Of a stretch of 29,169 nt of DNA, positions 1-21,433 are shown piece by piece (within the stretch, counting starts at the first letter, position 1; each line of letters starts with the position of its first letter). The notes beneath the pieces were generated by a model that was given only the letters and a program-made list of their open reading frames with translations, was not told where the DNA came from and did no database searches. The stretch is taken from positions 281,499-310,667 of the forward strand of contig NW_003145783.1 of assembly GCF_000003605.2 (NCBI RefSeq), written 5' to 3'. The translations under genes and the position numbers were made by a program. Origin of the DNA: Saccoglossus kowalevskii (Eukaryota > Hemichordata > Enteropneusta > Harrimaniidae).

Positions 1-179
1 TCTGCTTCCGCTTCCAGCCGTAACTTTTCCTTTCTCTCCTCCATCACCGCTTGTCTCTTAGCTCGCTGAGAACTCAGTTGCTCCAAAATAAATTTCCTTT
101 TGTCTTCTCCAGTCATTCCCAGTTCATCCGCCCACTCCATCAACTCTTGTTTCGACATATCTTTTATCTCGCTGGCCAT
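1..179 (-). CDS. N-terminus of a retrotransposon gag-like protein (partial, runs off left edge)
   Basis: An open minus-strand frame from ATG at 179 to the window edge, 59 codons. It begins MASEIKDMSKQEL, followed by WADELGMTGEDKRKF and then a charged coiled-coil-like stretch rich in Glu, Lys and Arg. This short LGxxGxxxxxF segment followed by a charged helix resembles the start of gag in invertebrate Ty3/gypsy-type elements. It sits 26 bases downstream of the primer-binding site, exactly where gag should start. The family assignment is from context and general resemblance. Confidence 0.6.
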   Translation of the reverse strand, partial: MASEIKDMSKQELMEWADELGMTGEDKRKFILEQLSSQRAKRQAVMEERKEKLRLEAEA

Positions 180-204
180 GTTGTCTTCTATATGTCTTCA
201 CTAT

Positions 205-221
205 TCCCGGACGAGCCCCCA
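205..221 (-). promoter_or_regulatory. Primer-binding site, tRNA-Pro type
   Basis: The minus strand reads TGGGGGCTCGTCCGGGA, the exact complement of the 3' 17 bases of animal tRNA-Pro. It lies two bases from the LTR end (..GTGTGACA, position 224). This is the site where reverse transcription of the element would be primed. Confidence 0.85.
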
Positions 222-223
222 GA

Positions 224-659
224 TGTCACACGCAACGTAATATTACCGTAATTGGTATAGTACAGGTGTGATGGTTCAAATACCAAAATGGCAACAGTAA
301 CATAAAGACTTCCCTGGCGGCGATGATAAAATACGAACACAGAGCCAACAGATGAGGTTTCAACTGGTACTGGTATTATTATACTCTGCAAACATCAAGT
401 ACAACAACGTGGTAAAACTCCAAACCTCCAATAACTAGATACTCAAACTCCAACACAATTCAACGAGATCTCCGATCTGATCTCAGTGCTGAACAACTCC
501 CCTATATATACCCACACTGTCTATAAATAGACCATTACATCAGCATACATAATGAGTCTGGAACTTACTACAAATTTCTAGAATGTCCCATTACCTATTC
601 AACCAGTTTCTAAAAATTCCACCCAGACACAGTACGGTTCTAGAACATTCTCAGTCACA
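224..659 (-). repeat. 5' LTR of the tRNA-Pro-primed element (outer end approximate)
   Basis: The inner end is fixed by the primer-binding site: minus ..TGTGACA at 224. The outer end is tentative at TGTGACTGAG (659), giving TGT..ACA termini and about 436 bases. LINE sequence is readable from about 672 upward. Minus-strand TATA boxes lie at 510-501 (TATATATAGG) and 530-521. Heat-shock-element-like clusters lie 60-140 bases upstream of the TATA box. The second LTR is outside the window. Confidence 0.6.
576..650 (-). promoter_or_regulatory. Heat-shock-element-like sites in the LTR
   Basis: Positions 638-650 read TTCTAGAACATTC, three perfect alternating TTC/GAA units. Positions 576-588 read TTCTAGAATGTCC, two perfect units plus one mismatch. 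They sit upstream of the minus-strand TATA box, in the U3 position. The sites are short, and function is inferred only. Confidence 0.4.
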
Positions 660-1636
660 CGGAAGTGGTAAACAAGTCGTATGCGACAGACGGCCAAAGG
701 ATAACCAAGTTGTCGGCATAATTCAGTTGTTTGATAAAGACCCCGCCCACGAAATAGCCCGAGTTGGATGACCATAAACAGGTATACCTCTGTCAATCAT
801 CTTCCTAAACAAGAACCAATGGTTGGCACGGTCACACATGTTTATAGTGTTCTGCAGCGATTCAATCATCACTGGCAGATTTACCAATGCGCAATTTATC
901 AACGGCCTTTGAGATATAGAAAATATTAATATAGTGCAGATCTCCAAATTGAACGCAGGGAAGCCAGCATTTCACAAATCTTTCATCTCTTCACTAAAGT
1001 GTTGTTCCATGTACCGGCAATATTATCAGGACCTGAGCATCGCCCGACATTTGAAGACAATAGAGTATTTTTACTATTAGTGGAGCAAACTTTAAAACGG
1101 AATTCCTAATGATCACAATTTTTCATAGCTGTATTTTCCAAGCGTCGGCAAATACATAGGGCAAGTTTAATCTCGCACGAACCAGACACATGGTAGCATA
1201 CATGGGACCATTTTCAAGTTTCTGATTAACAACAAAAGTACAAAGTATCCAGTGCTTGATCGTGGGTATCTTTAACATAATCATTCAAACAAGGAATATC
1301 TCCATTGCGATATCGCTTCGTACCATTGTGTAAACATTGAGAACCTGGACGCACAGCCTGCATAATTTTATTGTCAAACTCATATAATTTTCATCATGGT
1401 CAGTACACACATAATTATTGCACAATAGAGCTTCAGGCGGGATTTTGATTTGTTTTCGAAATGTGTCCGTATCATTGTTGTAACTGTGTACATCTCTGGT
1501 GTTAACTTTCACCCAATTGATATTCGATCTGTTTAGAGCATTAAAGTCATTCATTCGAATAGTTTCAAGTGATAGTAAACCAATTGCAATATCAACAATG
1601 ACTTTGTGTGCTAAAACAGAAGACATACAATGATCA
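660..1636 (-). pseudogene. LINE ORF2 relic, second half: end of endonuclease, linker, reverse transcriptase
   Basis: Read on the minus strand with several frameshifts. Near 1636 a W-x-DHCMSS stretch matches the end of an AP-type endonuclease. Positions 1626-1285 are open (113 codons) and carry the linker typical of CR1/L2-like LINEs, with INWVKVNTRDVHSY and IPPEALLCNNYVC. Next come NDYVKDTHDQA and a segment of the type before the RT fingers. DRANHWFLFRKMIDRGIPVY (833-774) is the RT segment after motif A. YADN at ~720-709 is motif C with the second Asp changed to Asn. The spacing between these two is too short, so there is an internal deletion. The relic is not functional. Confidence 0.75.
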
Positions 1637-2180
1637 TGCCATGTGGGGAATTCCGTATTGTCTCTATCATGTCTGCTTGAGGTACCGGACCGGGAAAGTC
1701 ACTTAAGCTTTACAGTCAAATAGACGCACTCAACTAAATACTTTTTAATAGTTAATTTTTAGCCACATCGAGAACGCCTCAAGGCAACCGCCCTCGTCGG
1801 AGACTCTGCCCAGGACTGACCAAGACTCTCTCGCCTCGTGGAGCTCTCTCCGGGACCAAAGACTTAGACCGTTTATTACGTATCAAAACTTAACCAATTA
1901 CAAGGAACTTTAAAGTCTATAAGGCGTGACCTTCAATAATACAGCCAATCACACTAAGTACTGGACACGTCATATCTTTTGATTAATAACTGCAAATACC
2001 AAACTGTCAGAAATAGCGGTCCGAATGGCGATGATTATATCGTAATTAGTTCCAAATCACTGAGTCAAGTTCCGTCCAGGACCTCGCATGAGCCTAAATC
2101 ATGACAGATATAACACAGTCATTCACTCGTAATCAGCTAAATAAGTCTGTCAACAGATACGCGAAAACTAATTCATGACA
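1637..2180 (-). repeat. 3' LTR of the non-coding LTR element
   Basis: Minus strand begins TGTCATGAATTAG at 2180 next to a polypurine tract and ends ..CCCCACATGGCA at 1637. The exact inner/outer base at 1637-1644 is uncertain. It carries CCAAT-like GTGATTGGCTG and an AATAAA (minus) in ACGTAATAAACGG. It is directly repeated at 3659-4203. Confidence 0.7.
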
Positions 2181-3658
2181 CATCCCTTCACCCAAACTGA
2201 GATTATGCCTCCCGACATAACACATTCATAAATCAAAGATACCGTCATCTACTCATCGCCATATGGGTTAAATACAATATTAATATAAAAAGGTATAAAT
2301 CAATAGAGTAAAACACAATGATTAAATACAATAGTTAGAAAGTCACAAAAATCAATGGTTATACATCTCAAAAACAAGGGAAAGGCTACCAATCGGCCCG
2401 CTTTTCTCAAACGGCCTGCTGAGGTAACCCTTCGCTGCACTGCCTCCCGTTACTATGGTTACAAACTCTATATCAAAAGGTCAAACAAACTAAGGCATGG
2501 CAGTGTAACCATGCGATCGGCCAATCGCAGCCGTCGACAGCAAGATCACGTGATTACCAGGGATGCGTCTCTCGGTTAAAGCATTGCAAAGTATCACTAC
2601 TAAACAATGAATAAACAATCTATTAATCAAACGCCTGTCATATACGCTTATAAAATTCACAAACTGAACACACAAGTCGTTAATCTAAACAAAAGTCTAA
2701 TGACGTAGAAATGGAATGCAAAGACAAAATCGCTATCATAACACATTACTCCTCTGGCAAAAAAGGCGGGAAAAGGTTAAAAACACAAAACACTACTGAG
2801 TTACATACAATCCTGTCAATCATGAACAAAAGCTTGCGTTATCAAACAATACGTACGTGGGCGCACCACTTCTATTTCAAAATGACATAAAAAAACATTA
2901 CAAAAGTGCCTCTCAAATCAATAAATTCAAACTCTCAAAGTGTAAGAACTTTTCCAAAAACAACACATTAATCAACAACTCTGAAAAAACTCTTCAAAAC
3001 TCAATAAAGCATCAAAAACTCATATTCTGTACTCATAAACTTCTAAAAAACTCAAAACTGCGTGTCGCAAACACTTCGTCTACTGAGAAACGTTTAAATT
3101 TACCATCATAAAGGACCTCACCAAGTCATCAAATATCAGTTCAAAACAAAGATCTGGGCGCTCACATAACATACAATTCAATATCACAAAAAAACGTTCA
3201 AAAATCGACAATAGAAAACAAGAAATACATTACATTACTAAGCGAAAGAGCCGGGATTCCTAAAAAAAGGTTCAATGTCCTGATACACAGTGTCAGTTAT
3301 AGTGTCCAGCAAGCGGTTCTCTACACAATACACAAATAGCTAAAGTTCTAATCAAAGTCTAAGTGTCTCTTTTTTTTCTTCGCGTTAGTCCGGGTTGTTT
3401 TTTCTCATCTTGTCTCTAATGTCGCTCATTTCACCTTGATTATTCAATCCTATCGATACTCGTCCTTCCTAAAGGGTTCCGAAATCTTCATATCGTCAGC
3501 GTTGTTCATCGGTATGATTCGGGTAAAATCGTTATTCGTTAAGCACAGTTTCGTCTGTGCCATCGAGCTGCTAGTTCAAAAGAAAGACACACTCGGTCGC
3601 TCTGTTTCCAGAGATGTCGAAATGCATAAGACGCAATGCCCAGGGTTCTCAAACCACG
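2181..3658. other. Interior of the non-coding LTR element
   Basis: AT-rich, with A-runs and many AAACTC/CAAAA words. No gag, protease or reverse-transcriptase motif could be read in any frame. The short plus-strand open frames here (for example 2857-3111) are Lys/Asn/Ser-rich products of base composition. Confidence 0.6.
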
Positions 3659-4203
3659 TGTCATGGGGAATTTCGACTTGTCTCAATATCTCAATGTCTC
3701 AATATCTCGGTACCGGACCAAGAAAGTCACTTAAGTTTTACAGTTAAATAGACATACTCAACGAAATATGTTTCAATAGCTAATCTTTAGCCACATCGAG
3801 AACGCCTCAAGGCAACCTGCCCTGTCGGAGACGAGGACCTATCAAAACTCTCTCGCCTCGTGTAGCTCTCTCCTGGACCAAGGACTTATTAGTATCAAAG
3901 CTTAACCAATTACAAAGAAGTTTAAATTCTATAAGGCGTGGCCTTCAATCATACAGTCAATCAAACTAAATACTAAACACGTCATAACTACTTGATTAAT
4001 CGTTCTCTATATCTTTTGATTAATAACTGCAAACACCAAACTGTCTGAAATAGTAGTCCGGATGGCAACGGTTATATCGTAATTAGTTCCAAATCACTGA
4101 GTCAAGTTCCGTCCTGGACCTCGCATGAGCCTAAATGATGACAGATATAACACAGTCATTCACTAGTAACCAGCTAACCAAGTCAGTCAACAGATACGCA
4201 AAA
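3659..4203 (-). repeat. 5' LTR of the non-coding LTR element
   Basis: Direct copy of 1637-2167. On the minus strand the 3' end is ..CCCCATGACA. The outer end lacks the first ~14 bases seen in the other copy or has diverged there. A short run of CAATATCT/CAATGTCT units near 3684-3712 is absent from the partner. Confidence 0.7.
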
Positions 4204-4209
4204 TGTGGT

Positions 4210-4776
4210 GTATGTAATAAACGAATCGGCATACCTATCTAAGATCACATAGTCAGTACAGAACGTAACAGTGGTCAGAAAGAGTCGAGCTTCTTAGCAA
4301 ACAGTTCCATTGGGTCAGCATTCCAACCACCAATGATATATATACTGTTAATATCAATAATAATCATCACTAATACTCCTGATTTTCGAGAGATAGCTCA
4401 TATAACAATGCACGTTGTCATGACAATCCACGGGTAAGTAATCACACTGGAAAAATAGATGATGACTTTCACTTCGGAGATCGAGGTCTAATAGCCTATC
4501 ATCACTATATTGACTAACAGATACATTCAATAACTCAGACATGTAATTTTTCCACAGGACAAAAACTCCACCATACGAACGATCATTCTACCATTGTCGA
4601 TCACAGACGTGGTACCCGAGGCATAACACTGATAGCGTATATTTGATAGAATACGCAGTTTGAGTGAGTCAGTGTTCTTGCAATAGAACAATATCGTGGG
4701 TATTGCAGAGTTCCTTAATGGCACTTCTTGACGATTTGACATCCGGGCAATTATATGAAACTATGCTGAGTGACAT
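4210..4776 (-). pseudogene. LINE ORF2 relic, first half: AP-type endonuclease
   Basis: Starts at minus ATG 4776 with MSLSIVSYNC and reads on to a DIVLLQEH motif with the active-site Glu, then a stop and a frameshift. Then come SYGGVFVLWKNY, DDRLLDLDLRSESHHLFF, YLPVDCHDNV and, after another shift, IIGGWNADP (about 4333-4306), where GDFN is usual. This order is that of the endonuclease of CR1/L2-like LINEs. It ends near 4210 at a DSF segment next to the inserted LTR. Multiple stops make it dead. The clade is not resolved by eye. Confidence 0.75.
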
Positions 4777-4859
4777 TATTATTTTGCTTTATAGTACTTC
4801 CGGAAGGTCAAACCGAAGCATCAAGCAGCTTGGGGAAATAATTACTCGATAATTCAATA

Positions 4860-5790
4860 AAAAAAGGAAGAATACGAGTTTAATTTCGTATTCAACTTTT
4901 CAGTTTATTATTAATGTGACCTTCGACTACTTGCGCAGTGGTATTAGGTCTACTCATAGAAACAAGCGATGAACGAGTCCCATTCACTTTCAGCAAGTGG
5001 TCATCGGCATTAGTAGATCCAATGATATGCTTTGTTCTACGATGCCTTTGTTTATGAAGATCCTGAATGAAATTACCATCACTATCAACAGATGTGAACG
5101 TTAATTTATGACGAATACCCTGTGACTACTGCATTCACCTCCGTCTTGTTTGCGACTTTTCATTTGATATGGTGTCACGCGAAGCAACATTATCACTTGG
5201 TGACTGTGGTTGCTTAGCAACACCCGGTACATCAATTGAGTTGCATTTCTTCGAATCAGTACTTTTCTTATAATGATCTTTCAATTCGATTATTTCTGTG
5301 CGGAGTTTAATACTTCATCTATCATAATCACATTGCCACTCGACAAGTGAAGTTTACCTTTTATTCCCGACAATTCTTCACGAAATGTGCGGAATTCTTT
5401 CAGCATGGTTGACTTCGACACAAGATATATCCATTTGGGGTAATTTAGAAAGATTCAACGCCATTATGGCATAACATAGGGATCAGTCTTGTAAATAAGA
5501 TTAACAATATCATTAATGTTGAATTTATTGTTTTGCCCTTGCCGTTTTTTTCAGACGACCGCATGAACCATCGTCGACAAGCCCGTGCAACGTTTTCTTG
5601 GCGTTCTCATCATTGTTCTCAAAATTGTCTGTGCACAATGTTCGTATATCCTTCGGTAGAACACCCATCTTGCTGAAAATAGCTGATTGATTACAACGTC
5701 GGGCATTTTTAATGGAACAATTGACAATGTAATGTCGAAAGGAGATGAGGCTACAAATTTTCAGACCAGGTAAATGCCACACAGCTTATA
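4860..5790 (-). pseudogene. Probable LINE ORF1 relic
   Basis: Upstream of the ORF2 start on the same strand. Broken frames give a coiled-coil-like stretch (STMLKEFRTFREELSGIKGKL near 5410-5350; LRTEIIELKDHYKK near 5305) followed by a polar tail (DNVASRDTISNEKSQ), as in LINE ORF1 proteins. An open frame at 5782-5525 (85 codons) may be its N-terminal part. No RRM or zinc knuckle is legible, so the assignment rests mainly on position. Confidence 0.4.
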
Positions 5791-6775
5791 GTCTCAGACA
5801 TTTAATAGTGATAAGCAAGAACATACCAGAACGTTGGAACAGCAGGTATGGAAACAAACAGTGGAACTTCAACGCACGCATGGAATCACATCCACTATCT
5901 TGAAGAATAATCATAAATAGCACTAATCATAAAACATGACACGTGACATTATATATTGCCGTGCTTTTACGTATTTGGTATTAGATACGTCATGTCAAGC
6001 ATAGCATAGACAATTTATAAATATAAGGAAAACCTTGTAATGCATGTTTCTTTAAGTGTAATCATATAAATTGAAAAGAAATCCCATAATCCCTTTCTGG
6101 CCGGAGATATGAATACCGTCTAGATCTCCGGTTTGATCGATAATTTTTCCAACGAATTCCTTTTAGAGATTTGTCAGAGTTGTGGTCCAGGTTCATAGAC
6201 TCCGTTTTCTGTGAATTCCCTTTCAATGTTGCTATTGCGAGTTCGTATACAGTGTTTTCTACGAATCCTACTTGGGTTCGTCTTGCGTTGTTTTGATCAT
6301 TCTCTTTTATATTGGCGCAGATTCTCGCTTCCGCGTCGGATGTTTCATAAGCAGCGATAGCAACAAACCAACATTTTGTCGGCATTTACGCTTGTTTCCT
6401 CAATGTTTTCCTGACGTCTATCATTTCTACTAAAACTGTATACGTGTATGTAGCTGAAGAACAGAATAACACACTTCTTCAGCAGATTCTTGTTGTGTAT
6501 CTTTTTCTGTACCGAGCTCTTACGTCATCGTTTCAAAAAGAATATTTGGCTCGTATGTACTAGCCTGTCGATAAGCGTGCTCGCAACAATATACTATGAA
6601 ATAAAGACAAAGCGTGGATAAACAGTTGACAAAAAAAGTAGTTGAAATGCAGAAACAGTGTAGACGAAAAAGAAAAAAAACATGCATGAAAAGTAGACAA
6701 GGAGTAGATGAAAAGTAGACAAATCGTGTAAAAGTGTGAATTTTAGCCAAAGCGTAGATGTAACTTGCCAACGAA
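5791..6775. other. Unassigned stretch with a 107-codon minus-strand open frame
   Basis: Positions 6385-6062 (minus) form an uninterrupted frame from ATG, rich in Arg/Asn/Ser, with no recognised domain. It may be a TE leader or chance. Positions 6640-6725 contain short repeats of GAAAAGTAGACAA. Nothing else is supported. Confidence 0.3.
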
Positions 6776-9275
6776 ATAATGTTTTATACTCTCATTGCGT
6801 GTATCGTTCTTTTGATCTATCTAACTGTGGCATTTGGAAGTGTGGACATGATGGCGATTGAAAATATATATTGGTGGGGTGGAGTGTAAAAACAAGCTTC
6901 CTGGCTCTTTTATTCTCGATCTCTACGGCTAATTGCATCTAGGGCGCATTTGGAAGAAGTTGAATTTGACGCTTGCCATGTATTCTTTTCATGCTATGAA
7001 AAACCTAACATTACTCTAATTATACAGAAACTGTTCATCTTAAAATTTACCAGTCTCATGAAATCACACAAAAAAACTCTGCAAAATTATATAAAGTGGA
7101 CGGATATTCAAAAAAAATCAATGTTTTTTGTGATAATTAGTTTTAATGTTTACCTAGCTGGTCTGACCTTGAGCAGTTACGAAACAGTCAATTTAGTCAG
7201 GGGATTATTTAAGAAAGAATCCATCTCGAAAGTGAATTAAAATCCGAATTCAAATCCCAAACCGAATCCGAATCACAATCGAATCAATGGCTCAATGGCT
7301 CTGCACCTTAGACAACAACGAAGAAATATTTCTTGCAGAGAAACGCTGTTATTCTGGAGGGCACCGCTGGAAGCAGGAGATCGCAGAGCAGTTCATACAA
7401 ATCTCACAGAATGATGGTTGAAGCCTGTATCACTTGTCTTACAATATCGTAGCAGCTACACACAGGATACACAGTAAAATTGATGGACCCCCAACTGTCA
7501 TCAGTCTGTCCAATTTATAGGCATAAATGGCCCATATTCAGTGACACCACCTAGGTTCCCGCATGAGCCAATCAGAATGTGATCTTGCTATCAGCTTTGT
7601 CACGTAGGCAACTCAGTAAATCATAAACATTTTTTGTTATCCACATAACATAACAGCACACCTAGTAGATTCCAACTGTCCTTCAAGAGTTGAAAACAAG
7701 TATCTCCTGTCAATCACCTTTATGACAGTTATCACACGGCGATGCACACATATTTTTCCCATGATTCCATGCACACTTCTATTTGCAGTGTTTGAAGCCC
7801 TGTATTTATTTCAATCTCTCTGAGAGCAGAATTATACTCATGACTTATGGGTGAAGTGAAATTTAGCATATAGTGAATATCTCCACTTGGGCATTGTAAA
7901 CGATTCCTTGGTCTTTCAAAGTAGACTACATCATGTATGAACTATTATTATTATTATTATTCTAAATAAATGTATCATATACTAGTTGCGAATAACAATT
8001 AAATGAATAATATATGATTTACTTGTATCAAGGAAGCTCAACGTTTTGAAAAGCACGCTTATATTTTAAACTGAATACCAGAATGAGCAAAGGTTTTTTT
8101 ATTGGAACTAGATTTGAAGTGGCGGACTGATATATTTAGAACAAGGTGGGTCAACATTCTAATTTTCCAATACCATTTGTATTATAAATCGATGTTATTT
8201 GTGGATTTGTAATTGCTATATTTTAAAAACTAGACAAAAACTGTTTATATTTTTGTGTGAAAATGTAGGTTCTTGACTCATTGGTTTTAAGTGCGAAACA
8301 GCTTTTCAAGATTTGACATTGCTATCCATGGAGAGTGCAATTGTAGTCCCCGAGAGTTATAACTGTCATACAATTAATATTCATATTGTCCATGTTTGTT
8401 GTTGTCAGTTAGCTGGTCTTGTTTACTTATTTTAAATAAGGGATTACATCGTACGGTAATTAAAATAAAATAGTAACATTTATGTCTCTACTCTATATAG
8501 ATGTAAATACTTTGATGAAATTAACACCCATAAGCAATCAATATCATCATTGTGATATCTTTGTCTGTTTCAACCTGGTGCGGTTCATCTTTTGAGACTA
8601 AGCTACCATAACCCGTAATACAAAAAATAAACATAAATTATCTTTAGAGTAATGTGATTGGTGGCTGTGCATCAGAGTACATTGAGACTGTTTGTGGAAA
8701 CCACATCAGAACGGTCTATAAATAAACCTTGTAAATTCCCTAAAAATACAGGTAGAAGAACTCAGTGCAACAGCAGCCATTCGCCATTTCACCATAGCTG
8801 TTTGAATTCTCTTGCATTGCTGTATCATTAGCGGTAAATACATTTATTTTTTTAATTAATACATTATAGTTATGTTAAAATTTGATGAAAGAAAATATGG
8901 AGCTTCCGCTTTTCGGACAACACACGTTAGGGTGAATATTCATTTGGCCTCCTATGTAAATAATGCTTCATTGCTGAGGCTGTGCGCTGATTTCAAATAA
9001 CCAGATAATTTGGACCATTTGATTAGTTCAACTGACAATTTTATCTTATCATATAATGATAATATCCTCTTTAAATAATAGCTCGTTCGTATGATACTTG
9101 TTGACATGGCACACGTCCCCGAAAATGTCTGGCTGTGAATCAAAAATGGAAATTTGAAATATGATTAAATACAGTTTCGAATTACCCCAAATAATTGTAA
9201 TGCAAATATAATATGATTGCAAACAAACAAACTGAGCAAATTGTCAACTGAGTAACATATTTTTTTTTTTTAATA
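6776..9275. other. Intergenic sequence upstream of the astacin-kringle gene
   Basis: No exon recognised. It holds a run of AATCCGAATC-like words at 7242-7290, a short ATT repeat at 7945-7962, and a TATA-like TCTATAAATAAAC at about 8714. The plus frame at 6950-7240 is open but shows no domain and poor composition. Confidence 0.4.
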
Positions 9276-9354
9276 TGACGTCATTCATTTTGAATATGAC
9301 GTACTGTTCACCTCTGAATGACATATAAGGCAACCATTACACAAGGTCAGCTCA
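9276..9354 (+). promoter_or_regulatory. Candidate core promoter: two CRE-like sites, TATA box, initiator
   Basis: A perfect CRE palindrome TGACGTCA lies at 9276-9283 and a second TGACGT at 9297-9302, 21 bases apart. ATATAAGG at 9323-9330 is a TATA box, and CTCAGAT around A9354 fits an initiator about 30 bases further. It lies about 260 bases upstream of the chosen start codon. A 5' UTR intron (donor GTAATA at 9433, acceptor CACTACAG ending 9508) is possible. Spacing is good, but there is no expression evidence. Confidence 0.45.
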
Positions 9355-9615
9355 GATACAAACATCGTCCGAGTAGTTAAAGAACGTATTAAAGATACTT
9401 GAAGGGCCGTCATTACTACAACAGGGAAGGGAGTAATAATAATTCACATTACACATTTTTCGAATAATAAATTATAAGCATCGCCTACATTTTTATGGTT
9501 CACTACAGGTTATCCCATAATGCATCAGATTATAACAACATATGATCACATGTGTTTTCCCAATATAGATATCCCTCTTCAAGTTGTTTTTCTTGATATC
9601 CCACAAAGCAGTGGT

Positions 9616-20632
<11,017 letters not shown>

Positions 20633-21150
20633 CCGTTACCAGATAATGTTAGATCAAGGGAACTGGGTTGAGCGTGATCTAGATCGAAGATGAAGCAATT
20701 ATGTTATGATATGAAATATACTAAGATATTCTAGTGTAAATTTCTTCTTTGTAAACTATGTTCGTTTCCAATGTACATTATTTTAATCTCTGTAATTGTT
20801 TCTTAGTTCCAATTTAAATATAATTTGTTTTTACTAATTTACCTTTTAACTTGGTTTTGGTTGGATGTGAGTGTGAGGTAGCCAAAATATGTTTAACCTT
20901 TGAAGATGCATAAAAATGTATAGTTTTCCATAATCCTGCCCTGGTCACATTTGAACATAGCGTGCCAATTATGTTTCTATGATCAACACTGAATTTGCAA
21001 GAAAACGCTATTGTATGAGGTAGCTGAAAAAACGCATTACGATTTCACAGACCTGACAATAACCAATACGACTATTATAATGCATAAGTACTTGGACCAA
21101 ATTAATAAAAGATAAATAAACAAATGATAAATAAAACATGATATAAAAAA
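20633..21150 (+). other. Likely 3' UTR of the astacin-kringle gene with clustered poly(A) signals
   Basis: AT-rich sequence with no open frame of note. AATAAA occurs at 21104-21109, 21115-21120 and 21130-21135, the first good cluster after the stop codon. No mapped transcript end is available, so the 3' end is approximate. Confidence 0.5.
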
Positions 21151-21229
21151 ACAAGCAACAATTATTGTCACCCAAACTCATTTTTTTAGAATGTGTCTTA
21201 CATTAATAGATCGCCCCTAAACCGGAAAA

Positions 21230-21433
21230 GGCCGTCGAGATCTCGTTGAGAGGGGGAGCAATGGACAATTTGTTTTGCCCCTCAAATCGTGTTCCATTTC
21301 CTGCTGTCATGTTCCAAATACAATTGTTACAGAAATTCGTGAACAGTCGACGCGATGACGACGGAAAAGAACACTCTAATCGAGCGGCAAAACTAGTAGT
21401 TCGACTTTCGCGCCCAACGAGATCTCAGCGGCC
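21230..21433. mobile_element. MITE-like element, copy 1
   Basis: The left end GGCCGTCGAGATCTCGTTGAG is the near-inverse of the right end CAACGAGATCTCAGCGGCC. The interior is about 160 bases with TTTTGCCCCTCA. A related copy lies at 24098-24312 with the same ends and order of internal words. Target-site duplication is not clear. No transposase is present. Confidence 0.6.

Larger units (their letters stand above)
1637..4203 (-). mobile_element. Non-coding LTR retroelement inserted in the LINE
   Basis: Two direct repeats of about 545 bases flank about 1.48 kb of AT-rich interior with no open frame of retroviral type, so it is non-autonomous or fully decayed. Read on the minus strand, the 5' LTR is 4203-3659 and the 3' LTR is 2180-1637. 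A PBS-like TGGTTTGAGAACCCTGGG lies two bases past the 5' LTR (3656-3639). A purine tract GGGTGAAGGGATG (2193-2181) precedes the 3' LTR. Counted by eye, the first 120 bases of the two LTRs are about 88 percent identical, so the insertion is old. LINE endonuclease sequence lies on both sides, confirming insertion into that element. Confidence 0.72.

Noticed and set aside
205-221. Possible tRNA-Pro gene
   Set aside because: Only the 3' 17 bases of tRNA-Pro are matched, with no acceptor partner, D-arm or anticodon arm. It is a primer-binding site next to an LTR.
224-688. LTR outer boundary at TGTCGCATACG (688)
   Set aside because: That sequence reads as LINE reverse transcriptase just past YADN, so the LTR must end lower, near 659.
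6950-7240. Plus-strand open frame of 96 codons
   Set aside because: No recognised domain, no splice or promoter support, and AT-driven composition (Lys, Phe, Ile, Asn).
8714-8832. TATA-like TCTATAAATAAAC followed by a possible non-coding first exon ending before GTAAAT
   Set aside because: Possible but weaker than the CRE/TATA/initiator set at 9276-9354. No acceptor links it uniquely to exon 1.
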